Assembly: GCF_014651035.1 (NCBI RefSeq)
Contig: NZ_BMWC01000002.1
Span: 840,830-904,829, forward strand
DNA length: 64,000 nt
Direction of reading: 5' to 3'
Source: Streptomyces lomondensis
GTDB lineage: Bacteria; Actinomycetota; Actinomycetes; Streptomycetales; Streptomycetaceae
The translations under genes were made by a program, and so were the position numbers. Of the stretch, positions 1 to 8,194 are shown in pieces. Under the pieces are notes generated by a model, which saw nothing but the letters and a program-made list of their open reading frames with translations, was not told where the DNA came from and did no database searches. Each line of letters opens with the position of its first letter. Positions within the stretch are counted from its first letter, which is position 1.

Positions 1-1
1 G

Positions 2-1696
2 GCGGAGGCCGAGTCCCGTCAGCGTCCGGACGAGCGGCGTGCTGGTGCCGAACTCGTGGCGCATGCCTGGTTGCGGGGCCGCAAGAGGGCCATGCTGGCC
101 TCGTTCGTGGCAGGCACCATCGATCAACTGCTGTTCATGGGGCTGAAGAGCAGGCACCTGGCCCTTCGTCACCTTGCCCTCGCCGGCAAAGTCGTCGTCA
201 TTGACGAGGCGCACGCCTACGACACCTACATGAGCGTGTACCTCGACCGGGTGCTGTCATGGCTGGGGGCCTACCGAGTCCCCGTGATCGTGCTGTCGGC
301 GACGCTGCCCGCCACGCGTCGTCATGGGCTCCTACAGGCGTATGCGGGAGCCGGCATCGAGTCCACCGCCGGGGGCGGCATGGACGCCGGTGATTACCCA
401 CTGCTCACCGCCGTCACTCCAGGAGGCACTCCCGTGGTACGCGGTCCCCGAGCGTCCGGCAGGACCACGGATGTCGAGGTGGAGTGGCTCGCCGACGACA
501 TGGACGTACTCGCGGACCGGTTGGAGAGCGAACTCGTCGGTGGCGGATGCGTTCTGGTCGTGCGCAATACGGTTCGGCGAGTGCTGGGGGCTGCCCGCGT
601 CCTGCGGGAGAGGTTCGGTGACGACGACGTCACCGTCGCGCACTCGTGCTTCGTCGACATCGACCGGGCAGCGAAAGACAGAGACCTGCTCCAGCGCTTC
701 GGCCCGCCGGGGAAGGCCACCGGTCGTCCCGAAAGGCGTCACATCGTGGTGGCCAGCCAGGTGGCAGAGCAGTCCCTGGACGTGGACTTCGACCTTCTGG
801 TGAGCGATCTGTGCCCTGTTGACCTGCTCCTCCAGCGCATGGGTCGGCTGCACCGACACCAGCGTGGGGAGGACCAGAGCGAGCGGCCCGAGCTTCTGCG
901 AACGGCTCGATGCCTTCTCACAGGAGCCGACTGGGGCGACCGAGTCATGGACGTCCCCGAGCCGGTGCGGGGCTCGATCGCCGTGTACGGGCTGTACCCG
1001 CTGCTGCGCTCTGCCGCGGTCCTGCTGCCCCATCTGGAAGGCGGGACGAAGCGTCCGGTACGGCTGCCATCGGACATCAGCGCGCTCGTGCGGGGAGCGT
1101 ACGGGGAAAGACCGGTTGGGCCGGAACTCTGGGCGCTTGCGCTGGCTGAGGCTCGTGTGCAGTTCGACGAGCACCGGGCGGATCAGGCCGAGCGTGCCGC
1201 CGTCTTTCGCCTCGGCGATGTCGGGCGGCCGGGCAGAGCGCTGTTCGGCTGGGTCGCTGCGGGGGTGGGGGACGTCGACGACACTCGGACCGGGCGGGCT
1301 CAGGTCCGGGACAGCCGCGAGGCCTTGGAGGTCGTCGTCGTACAACGACGTGCCGATGGAAGCCTCGCCACCCTGCCGTGGCTGGAGGCGGACCGGAAGG
1401 GAAGGCAACGCGGAGGGCTGGAGCTGCCGCAGGATCAGCCGCCCACACCGCTCGCGGGCCGTACGGCGGCGAGTTGCGGACTGCGGCTGCCTATGCAGTT
1501 CTCCTACGCGGAAACCATGGACCGGGCCATCGAGCAACTGGAGCAGCTGTACTTGCCAGCCTGGCAGGGCAAGGACAGCCCCTGGCTCTCCGATCAGCTG
1601 ATTCTCACGCTCGACGAGGAGTGCCAGACCCGCCTGGCAGGCTTCTCACTTCGTTACAGCCGTCTCGACGGCCTGGAGGTGACCCGTGACAGCTGA
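2..1696 (+). CDS. cas3: CRISPR-associated helicase Cas3, type I-E (5' partial)
   Basis: The frame is open from the window edge, so the N-terminal HD nuclease and first helicase motifs lie outside. What is visible is the superfamily 2 helicase core: the DEAH box (VVVIDEAHAYD, near base 203), motif III (VLSATLP, near 295) and the C-terminal motifs ASQVAEQSLDVDFD and LLQRMGRLHRH (near 755-855). A Cas3 C-terminal domain fills the rest. Cas3 is the nuclease-helicase that Cascade recruits to degrade foreign DNA. It is the first gene of the cas operon and overlaps cse1 by 11 bases. The GTG at 56 is only the first start codon inside the window; the true start is upstream. Confidence 0.93.
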   Translation, partial: AEAESRQRPDERRAGAELVAHAWLRGRKRAMLASFVAGTIDQLLFMGLKSRHLALRHLALAGKVVVIDEAHAYDTYMSVYLDRVLSWLGAYRVPVIVLSATLPATRRHGLLQAYAGAGIESTAGGGMDAGDYPLLTAVTPGGTPVVRGPRASGRTTDVEVEWLADDMDVLADRLESELVGGGCVLVVRNTVRRVLGAARVLRERFGDDDVTVAHSCFVDIDRAAKDRDLLQRFGPPGKATGRPERRHIVVASQVAEQSLDVDFDLLVSDLCPVDLLLQRMGRLHRHQRGEDQSERPELLRTARCLLTGADWGDRVMDVPEPVRGSIAVYGLYPLLRSAAVLLPHLEGGTKRPVRLPSDISALVRGAYGERPVGPELWALALAEARVQFDEHRADQAERAAVFRLGDVGRPGRALFGWVAAGVGDVDDTRTGRAQVRDSREALEVVVVQRRADGSLATLPWLEADRKGRQRGGLELPQDQPPTPLAGRTAASCGLRLPMQFSYAETMDRAIEQLEQLYLPAWQGKDSPWLSDQLILTLDEECQTRLAGFSLRYSRLDGLEVTRDS

Positions 1697-3401
1697 ACCG
1701 CCCGCGTCGGGCGGGAGCACGATCCCGTCGTTCGACCTGACCAGGAGGCCGTGGATCGAGGTCCTCAGACGTGATGGGTCGCAGGACGAGTTGTCGTTGC
1801 GTCAGGTGTTCGCCCAGGCAGACGACCTGCGCCGCATCGTGGGGGAACTGGCCACCCAGGAACTGGCTCTGCTACGCCTCCTGTTAGCCGTTGCCCACGA
1901 CGCCCTCGACGGTCCCGGCGACACCGAGGAATGGGCGGACCTGTGGGGCGACCCCGAGTGTTTCGCGCCTGTCCAGGCCTACCTGGATACCCACGCCGAG
2001 CGCTTCGACCTCCTCCATCCCGACGTCCCGTTCTTCCAGACCGCCGGGCTCCGCACCGCCAGGGACGAGGTCTTTCCGCTCAACCGGATCGTGGCCGACG
2101 TCCCCAACGGCGAGCCGTTCTTCACCGCCCGTATGCCCGTCGTGGGGCGGCTGACCTTCGCCGAGGCCGCCCGCTGGGTGGTCCACGCCCACGCCTACGA
2201 CACGTCCGGTATCAAGTCCGGCGCGGTGGGCGACGACCGGGTCAAGGGGGGCAAGGTCTACCCGCTCGGCACAGGTTGGGCCGGCCAACTCGGCGGCGTC
2301 TTCGCCGAAGGCGGCACCTTGCGCGAGACCCTGTTGCTCAACCTCATCGCGGCTGACACCCAGGAACTGGAGGTCGCGGCACATGATCGGCCGGCCTGGC
2401 GGCGCGAACCGTGCGGTCCGGGCGGTTCCGAACGCCCCGCGACCGGCCCGCGCGACCTCTACACCTGGCAGTCGCGCCGCCTGCGGCTGCACTTCGACGA
2501 GGCTGGCGTCCACGGTGTCGTCCTCGGCTACGGCGACCCACTTGCGTCCCGGAACATGCACCGCCGGGAGCCGATGACCGCATGGCGGCGCAGCACCACC
2601 CAGGAGAAGAAACTGCGGCAGTCACCGGTCTACCTGCCCCGTGAGCACGACCCGGCCCGTTCGGCCTGGCGGGGCATCGCCTCCCTCGTCGCCGACCGCA
2701 CGGAGGCCACACAGGGAGCGGAGGCAGCCATGTACCTCCGTCCAGGCGTCCTCGAATGGATCGCCAGGCTGGTCACCGAGGGGCAGCTGCCGCGCCGTTC
2801 CCTCGTCCGGGCCCGTGTGATCGGTGCCCGATACGGAACGCAGCAGTCCGTGGTCGACGACATCATCGACGATCACCTGACGATGCCCGTCGTGCTGCTC
2901 CACCAGCAGGATCGCACGTACGCCCAGCAGGCCATCGGCGCCGCGGAGGACGCCGACCTGGCGGTGAGAGCCCTCGGAGACCTCGCCGCCGACCTGGCAC
3001 ACGCCGCTGCAAACGACCGGGAAGGGCCCCGCGCAGCGGCCCGCGAAACCGGGTTCGACATGCTGGAGGAGCCCTACCGCCGCTGGCTGTCCGACTTGGC
3101 CGAGGCCGGCGACCCGTTCGAACAGCGGGGCGCATGGAAACAGGAGGTGCGCCGCCTGGTCGGCCGGCTCGGCGACCGCCTCATCACGGCCGCGGGCCAT
3201 GCCGCCTGGCAGGGCAGGACCATCGCGGACAAGAAGGGCACCCAGTGGCTCAATGACGGCCTCGCCGACACGTGGTTCCGCGCACGCCTGGCCAGGGCGC
3301 TGGGGGACCCCGGCGATCGCGAGGGCCTGCCTGAACCCGTCCATTCCTCGGCCGGCACGCCGGACACCCCCGTCCTGCCCGACACGGAGGCCCACGTATG
3401 A
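1686..3401 (+). CDS. casA: Type I-E Cascade large subunit Cse1 (CasA, Cas8e)
   Basis: This 571-residue protein matches the Cse1 family by its opening (FDLTRRPWIEVLRRDG) and by its place between cas3 and cse2. Known role of the family: the large Cascade subunit recognises the PAM, starts target DNA unwinding and docks Cas3. It is somewhat longer than the E. coli protein (about 500 residues), as is usual in actinomycetes. It starts at a GTG inside the end of cas3 and ends with a 4-base ATGA overlap with cse2, so its translation is probably coupled to both neighbours. Confidence 0.93.
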   Translation: MTAEPPASGGSTIPSFDLTRRPWIEVLRRDGSQDELSLRQVFAQADDLRRIVGELATQELALLRLLLAVAHDALDGPGDTEEWADLWGDPECFAPVQAYLDTHAERFDLLHPDVPFFQTAGLRTARDEVFPLNRIVADVPNGEPFFTARMPVVGRLTFAEAARWVVHAHAYDTSGIKSGAVGDDRVKGGKVYPLGTGWAGQLGGVFAEGGTLRETLLLNLIAADTQELEVAAHDRPAWRREPCGPGGSERPATGPRDLYTWQSRRLRLHFDEAGVHGVVLGYGDPLASRNMHRREPMTAWRRSTTQEKKLRQSPVYLPREHDPARSAWRGIASLVADRTEATQGAEAAMYLRPGVLEWIARLVTEGQLPRRSLVRARVIGARYGTQQSVVDDIIDDHLTMPVVLLHQQDRTYAQQAIGAAEDADLAVRALGDLAADLAHAAANDREGPRAAARETGFDMLEEPYRRWLSDLAEAGDPFEQRGAWKQEVRRLVGRLGDRLITAAGHAAWQGRTIADKKGTQWLNDGLADTWFRARLARALGDPGDREGLPEPVHSSAGTPDTPVLPDTEAHV

Positions 3402-4075
3402 CCACCACCCCGGCAGCCCCGCCCTCGACTCGCTCCCGTGTCGCCGAACTGGCGGCCGCACGCATCACGCTGTGGCAGGAGGGATACCTCCGCGACAGCC
3501 CCAGAGAGGTCGCCGCGCTCGCGCGCCTGCGCCGCGGTGCAGGCCGGGATGCCGCTGAGATGCCCGACCTGTGGAGCCTCGTCGACACCGGTCCTCTTCA
3601 CGCCGACGCCTCCCGGTCGCTGAGCGAGCAGGAGTTGAGCCGGGCCGAGGACGCCCTGTACGCGGTCCTGACTCTCTGGGCACTCCACCAGCAGTCCCGC
3701 GGTGCGCGAATGCACCGCCCGCACACGCGCACACGACCGACGGGCCTGGGCGCAGCCGTACGACACCTGATGCCGCCGGGCGGAATCGACGAGCCCGTCC
3801 GCAAACGCCTGGTGCGTGCCGGTACAGCGCCCGACCTGGTCAGCCTCACCCAGAGGCTGCGCGACATCGTCGTCCTCCTGCGCCGCGCGGACGTCCCACT
3901 CGACTACGGCCTGCTCGCCGGACAGCTCTACGCCTGGCAGTGGCCGGGCGGGCCCGGCGCCGTCCGCCGAGAGTGGGGCCGCTCCTTCCACCAGACCTGG
4001 CAGCAGCCCGGACCAGCCGGTGAACACCCCACGACTCCGCCCCACACCACGGACACCCACAAGGACGCCTCGTGA
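3398..4075 (+). CDS. casB: Type I-E Cascade small subunit Cse2 (CasB)
   Basis: A 225-residue, Arg- and Leu-rich helical protein. Its position between cse1 and cas7e and its size identify it as Cse2, the small Cascade subunit (two copies) that stabilises the crRNA-DNA hybrid and the displaced strand. It contains the family-like core WALHQQSRGARMHRP and a late QLYAWQW segment. The C-terminal 20 residues are Pro/Thr/His-rich and probably disordered. The ATG overlaps the cse1 stop by 4 bases, and its own stop overlaps the GTG of cas7e in a GTGA. Confidence 0.9.
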   Translation: MTTTPAAPPSTRSRVAELAAARITLWQEGYLRDSPREVAALARLRRGAGRDAAEMPDLWSLVDTGPLHADASRSLSEQELSRAEDALYAVLTLWALHQQSRGARMHRPHTRTRPTGLGAAVRHLMPPGGIDEPVRKRLVRAGTAPDLVSLTQRLRDIVVLLRRADVPLDYGLLAGQLYAWQWPGGPGAVRREWGRSFHQTWQQPGPAGEHPTTPPHTTDTHKDAS

Positions 4076-5265
4076 ACCGCATCTTCCTGGACGTGCACGC
4101 TCTCCAGACCGTCCCGCCCAGCAATCTCAACCGGGACGACACCGGCGCACCCAAGTCGGCCGTCTACGGAGGCGTGCCACGTGCCCGCGTATCCAGCCAG
4201 TCGTGGAAGCGGGCCATCCGCACCTACTTCCGTGACGAGCACCTGCTGGATCCCGGCGAACTCGGCGTGCGCACCAAGAAGGTTGTGGAGCTGCTTGCCG
4301 AGCGGATCTCGCGACTCGACCCGGCCCTGGCCGCCGAGGATGCACTGCGGCTCGCCGACGAGACGGTCAGGGCCACCGGTCTCAAGACCGAAGTTCCCAA
4401 GAGGAAGGCCGACCAGGCCAAGGACGGTGCGCCGGCTCCCGCCCCGGAGAGCAAGTACCTGGTGTTTCTCAGCTCCCGCCAGCTCGACGGTCTGGCCCGA
4501 TTCGCCCTCGACGGCGCGGCCGACATCACGGCCTTCCTGAAGGACAAGAAGAACAAGGACCGCGCCCGCGAGATCGCCGACACCCGACACTCCGTGGACA
4601 TCGCCCTCTTCGGCCGCATGGTCGCCGACGCCGCGGACATCAGCGTCGACGCCGCGGTGCAGGTCGCCCACGCCATCAGCGTCCACCGAGTGGAGAACGA
4701 GTCCGACTACTACACCGCCGTCGACGACGAGAACACGGAGGGGGAGACCGGCGCAGGCATGATCGGCACCGTCGACTTCAACTCCGCCACGCTCTACCGC
4801 TATGCGGCCCTCGGCGTGCACCAGCTCGCCGCCAACCTCGGTCAGGGACTACGCGAGGACGAACCGCGAACCGAGCCTGTGCGCCGTGCCGTCGAGGCGT
4901 TCGTGCACAGCTTCATCGCATCTCTGCCCACCGGAAAGATCAATACGTTCGGGCACCACACGCACCCCGACGCAGTCGTGGTCAAACTCCGTACCACCAG
5001 GCCGGTCAGCTTCGTCGCCGCCTTCGAGGAGCCGGTCCACAGTGACGGAGGCGGTCATCTGCGGGAGGCCGCCGAGCGGCTCGCTGCGTACGTTCCGGAG
5101 ATCGAACGCGCCTACGGTGACAAGGAGACAACCCTCACCTGGGTGCTGCGCGTCGGCCCGAGCACCCAGAAACTCGGTGCCCTCGGCACCGAATCCGACT
5201 CCCTGCACGATCTCGTGACAGCCGTCGGTCGAGCCGTGGCGGATCGCCTGGAAGAACCCGCATGA
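4072..5265 (+). CDS. casC: Type I-E Cascade backbone subunit Cas7e (CasC/Cse4)
   Basis: A 397-residue Cas7/Cse4 RAMP protein. The N terminus has the family signature (DVHALQTVPPSNLNRDDTG, then VSSQSWKRAIR), followed by an RKLD-type region and the late TGKINTFGHHTHPDAV motif. In known Cascade complexes six copies coat the crRNA spacer and form the helical backbone. It is longer than the E. coli protein (363 residues), mainly through a Lys/Ala/Pro-rich insert near residues 105-125. It is coupled by 4-base overlaps to cse2 and cas5e. Confidence 0.94.
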   Translation: MNRIFLDVHALQTVPPSNLNRDDTGAPKSAVYGGVPRARVSSQSWKRAIRTYFRDEHLLDPGELGVRTKKVVELLAERISRLDPALAAEDALRLADETVRATGLKTEVPKRKADQAKDGAPAPAPESKYLVFLSSRQLDGLARFALDGAADITAFLKDKKNKDRAREIADTRHSVDIALFGRMVADAADISVDAAVQVAHAISVHRVENESDYYTAVDDENTEGETGAGMIGTVDFNSATLYRYAALGVHQLAANLGQGLREDEPRTEPVRRAVEAFVHSFIASLPTGKINTFGHHTHPDAVVVKLRTTRPVSFVAAFEEPVHSDGGGHLREAAERLAAYVPEIERAYGDKETTLTWVLRVGPSTQKLGALGTESDSLHDLVTAVGRAVADRLEEPA

Positions 5266-6008
5266 GCCGCCGCACGAGCGTGCTCGCCCTCCGCCTGGCA
5301 GGCCCCCTGCAATCGTGGGGGGCCTCCTCCCGATTCACCCGCCGTACCACCGAGTCCGCCCCCACCAAGAGCGGCGTCGTCGGCCTGCTCGCCGCCGCAG
5401 TCGGCATCGACCGCGACGACGACACACGCCTCGGCCCCCTGGCGGCACTGCGGTTCGGAGTCCGCATCGACCAACCCGGCACCCGCATCCGGGACTTCCA
5501 GAAAGCGGTGCATCCGGTCACAGAAAAAACCATGCCGCTGTCGGAGAGGTTCTACCTCGCCGATGCTGTTTTCGTCGCCGCGGTCGAGGGCGAGCACCCT
5601 TTGCTCGCCGAGTTGTACGCCGCACTCCAAGCTCCGGTGTACGCACCGTTCCTCGGCCGCCGCTCCTGCCCACCCTCCGGGCCGGTCGAACTGGGCCTGC
5701 ACGAGAACGCCTGCCTGGAGGACACGCTGAAGGAACTTCCCTGGCAAGCGTCCGGCTGGTACCGCAGGCGCCACCGCCACGAGCCCCCCGACAGGCTGAC
5801 CGTCCTCCGCGAGAAAGCGGCCGACGAACAGGGGGCCACAGACGTCCTACGCGACCAGCCGATCAGCTTCGCGGCAGCTCACCGCCGCCACGCGTTGAGG
5901 ACGGTCGTCACCACCCAGGTGCCCATGCCACCCGACCCGCTGGACGGGCCCCAGCATCACGATCCGTTCGAGGCACTGTCCGAAGTGCCGGAGGAAGAGA
6001 GCGCCTGA
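5262..6008 (+). CDS. casD: Type I-E Cascade subunit Cas5e (CasD)
   Basis: A 248-residue Cas5e protein. The opening LRLAGPLQSWGASSRF followed by TRRTTESAPTKSGVVGLLAAA is the Cas5 RAMP signature. Cas5e caps the backbone and holds the 5' handle of the crRNA. The ATG overlaps the cas7e stop by 4 bases, and the stop shares one base with the ATG of cas6e (TGATG). The last 30 residues are acidic and Pro-rich. Confidence 0.94.
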   Translation: MSRRTSVLALRLAGPLQSWGASSRFTRRTTESAPTKSGVVGLLAAAVGIDRDDDTRLGPLAALRFGVRIDQPGTRIRDFQKAVHPVTEKTMPLSERFYLADAVFVAAVEGEHPLLAELYAALQAPVYAPFLGRRSCPPSGPVELGLHENACLEDTLKELPWQASGWYRRRHRHEPPDRLTVLREKAADEQGATDVLRDQPISFAAAHRRHALRTVVTTQVPMPPDPLDGPQHHDPFEALSEVPEEESA

Positions 6009-6805
6009 TGTACCTCTCCCGCTTCCGCGTCAACACCGCGCGGCCCGGTGCCCGACGCCTGCTCTCCTCGCCGCAGGCCATGCATGCGGCCGTGATGTCC
6101 TCATTCCCCCACCTGTTACCCACAGACGTCCCGGTCCCCGACGCGCCGCGGGTGCTGTGGCGTCTGGACCAACGTGCTCGTGCCGAGGTGGTGCTGTACG
6201 TCGTCAGCTCCGACCGGCCCGACCTCACCCACCTGGTCGAACAGGCCGGCTGGCCCGCCGCAGCGACCGCCGATCCGCAGAACCCCGGCTGGCAGACGAG
6301 GCCCTACGCACCCTTCCTCGACCGCCTGGCCACCGGCGACCGCTGGTCCTTCCGCCTGACCGCGAACCCCGTGCACACCATCCGCCGCAAGGAGGGCGAG
6401 CCCCGGAAGGTCACCGCCCACCTCACGCCGGTCCACCAGATGGGCTGGCTGCTCGACCCGCAACGCCAGGAACGCTGCGGTTTCCGGATCCTCGAAAAGC
6501 CCGACGACCGGCGCCTTCTGCCCCACGGCACGACCCACCGCGGCAGACCGCACCCAGGCGACCGGTACGAGTTGTCCATCGGTGACACACGCTCGCTGTC
6601 CTTCGACAAAGCCCGTGGCACGGACGGCAGTCGCCGCGGCAAGCCAGTCACGCTCGTCACCGTCACTTTCGACGGACGGCTGGAGGTCACCGACCCCGAC
6701 GCCCTGCGCCGCACTCTGACCCAGGGCATCGGTCGGGCAAGGGCGTACGGCTGCGGTCTCCTGACCCTGGCCCCCCTTGCCCCTTCCACGCGGCAGACAG
6801 CATGA
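6008..6805 (+). CDS. casE: CRISPR pre-crRNA endonuclease Cas6e (CasE/Cse3)
   Basis: A 265-residue Cas6e. It cuts the pre-crRNA at the base of each repeat hairpin and stays bound to the 3' handle in Cascade. The catalytic histidine expected near residue 26 is present (SSPQAMHAAV, H26). The C-terminal Gly-rich RNA-binding loop is also present (GIGRARAYGCGLLTL). I chose the ATG at 6008, which touches the cas5e stop. An upstream extension of the frame exists but would run through cas5e. The stop overlaps cas1 in an ATGA. Confidence 0.94.
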   Translation: MYLSRFRVNTARPGARRLLSSPQAMHAAVMSSFPHLLPTDVPVPDAPRVLWRLDQRARAEVVLYVVSSDRPDLTHLVEQAGWPAAATADPQNPGWQTRPYAPFLDRLATGDRWSFRLTANPVHTIRRKEGEPRKVTAHLTPVHQMGWLLDPQRQERCGFRILEKPDDRRLLPHGTTHRGRPHPGDRYELSIGDTRSLSFDKARGTDGSRRGKPVTLVTVTFDGRLEVTDPDALRRTLTQGIGRARAYGCGLLTLAPLAPSTRQTA

Positions 6806-7761
6806 GCACGGTCTCCCGGCGCCCGGGGCTCAGCCCGAGACAGCTCACCCGCACCGGTGAACGGCTCTCCTTCGTCTACCTGGAACGCTGCACGGTGCAC
6901 CGCGACGCCAACGCCATCACGGCCCAGGACGCGGAAGGCACCACCCATATTCCGTCGGCCACGATCGGCACTCTCCTCCTCGGCCCGGGAACACGCGTCA
7001 CTCACCAGGCCATGAGCGTGCTGGGCGAGACAGGTGCGGCCGTTTGCTGGGTCGGCGAACAGGGCGTGCGCTACTACGCTTCCGGCCGCGCCCTCAGCCG
7101 CTCCTCCGCGCTCATGGAGGCCCAAGCCCGGCAGTGGGCCAACCCGCGCAGCCGACTTGCCGTGGCACGGGCCATGTACCGTCTGCGCTTCCCGGACGAG
7201 GACCCCGCCGGCCTCACTCGACAGGAACTCCTCGGCCGGGAGGGAAGACGAGTCAAGGAGTGCTACCGCACAGAGGCTGCCCGTACCGGCGTCCCCTGGC
7301 GTGGCCGCCGCTATGTCCCCGGTGACTTCACGAGCGGCGACGCCGTCAACCAGGCCGTCACTGCCGCCGCCCAGTGCATGTACGGCATCTCTCACGCCGT
7401 CGTCACCTCGCTGGGATGCAGCCCCGCCCTCGGCTTCGTCCACTCCGGCCACGAGCTGTCCTTCGTCCTGGACATCGCCGACCTCTACAAGACAGAGATC
7501 GGAATCCCACTCGCGTTCGACGTGGCCGCACAGGACGAGGAGGACGTAGGCCCTCGCACGCGCCGCGCGCTGAGAGACCGCATCAACGAGACCTCTTTGC
7601 TGCACCGATGCGTTGACGACATCAAACGACTCCTACTGCCGCCGGAGACGGCCGACTCCACGGACCAGGACGTCGTAACGCTCCAGAGCGATGGCGGCCA
7701 TCAGGTCGCTTCCGGCATCAACTACGACGGACCTGACGACTACGGGGATGAGCTCTGGTGA
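6802..7761 (+). CDS. cas1: CRISPR integrase Cas1, type I-E
   Basis: A 319-residue Cas1e, the catalytic subunit of the spacer integrase that works with Cas2. All metal-binding residues are in the expected spacing: E147 (GREGRR), H214 (GFVHSGHE) and D227 (DIADLYK). The 67- and 13-residue gaps match those of E. coli E141, H208 and D221. Adaptation is therefore probably catalytically competent. The C-terminal tail is acidic and contains repeated Asp-Gly and Tyr residues. It overlaps cas6e and cas2 by 4 bases each. Confidence 0.95.
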   Translation: MSTVSRRPGLSPRQLTRTGERLSFVYLERCTVHRDANAITAQDAEGTTHIPSATIGTLLLGPGTRVTHQAMSVLGETGAAVCWVGEQGVRYYASGRALSRSSALMEAQARQWANPRSRLAVARAMYRLRFPDEDPAGLTRQELLGREGRRVKECYRTEAARTGVPWRGRRYVPGDFTSGDAVNQAVTAAAQCMYGISHAVVTSLGCSPALGFVHSGHELSFVLDIADLYKTEIGIPLAFDVAAQDEEDVGPRTRRALRDRINETSLLHRCVDDIKRLLLPPETADSTDQDVVTLQSDGGHQVASGINYDGPDDYGDELW

Positions 7762-8102
7762 CGATCATCGTGCTCACCAACTGTCCGGCCGGCCTGCGCG
7801 GCTTCCTCACACGCTGGCTGCTGGAGATCTCCGCGGGCGTGTTCGTAGGCAATCCGTCGGCCAGGATCCGCGACGTCCTCTGGGACGAGGTCCGGCAGTA
7901 CGCAGGCCAGGGCCGCGCCCTACTGGCCCACACCACCAACAACGAACAAGGCTTCACTTTCCGCACGCACGACCACACATGGCACCCGACGGATCACGAG
8001 GGCCTCACCCTGATCCACCGCCCCAACCTGAGCGCACCCGCCCCCGACCGACGGTCGGGCTGGAGCAGGGCATCCAAGCGCCGACGCTTCGGAGGACGCT
8101 GA
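7758..8102 (+). CDS. cas2: CRISPR adaptation protein Cas2, type I-E
   Basis: A 114-residue Cas2e with the ferredoxin-like start MTIIVLTNCPAGLRGFLTRW and the family segment AGVFVGNPSARIRDVLW. Cas2 dimerises and bridges two Cas1 dimers during spacer insertion. The GTG start overlaps the cas1 stop in a GTGA. The C terminus is an Arg/Ser-rich basic tail. It is the last cas gene, and the CRISPR leader starts directly after its stop. Confidence 0.94.
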   Translation: MTIIVLTNCPAGLRGFLTRWLLEISAGVFVGNPSARIRDVLWDEVRQYAGQGRALLAHTTNNEQGFTFRTHDHTWHPTDHEGLTLIHRPNLSAPAPDRRSGWSRASKRRRFGGR

Positions 8103-8194
8103 TGCGCATCGAGCCCCGCATGACCGATTTGCCGGATTCAAAGAAAGTGCTCGAATACGGCACCCGGAGCTGGTAAATCCCCAGCTCACCCAGC
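8103..8194 (+). promoter_or_regulatory. CRISPR leader
   Basis: A short stretch of 92 bases between the cas2 stop and repeat 1. It is visibly richer in A and T than the genes around it (GATTTGCCGGATTCAAAGAAAG in two parts near 8129-8150). It should carry the array promoter and the integration signal, since the degenerate repeats lie at the far end. A 7-base dyad (GAGCTGG at 8167-8173, CCAGCTC at 8181-8187) ends 7 bases before repeat 1. Confidence 0.7.
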
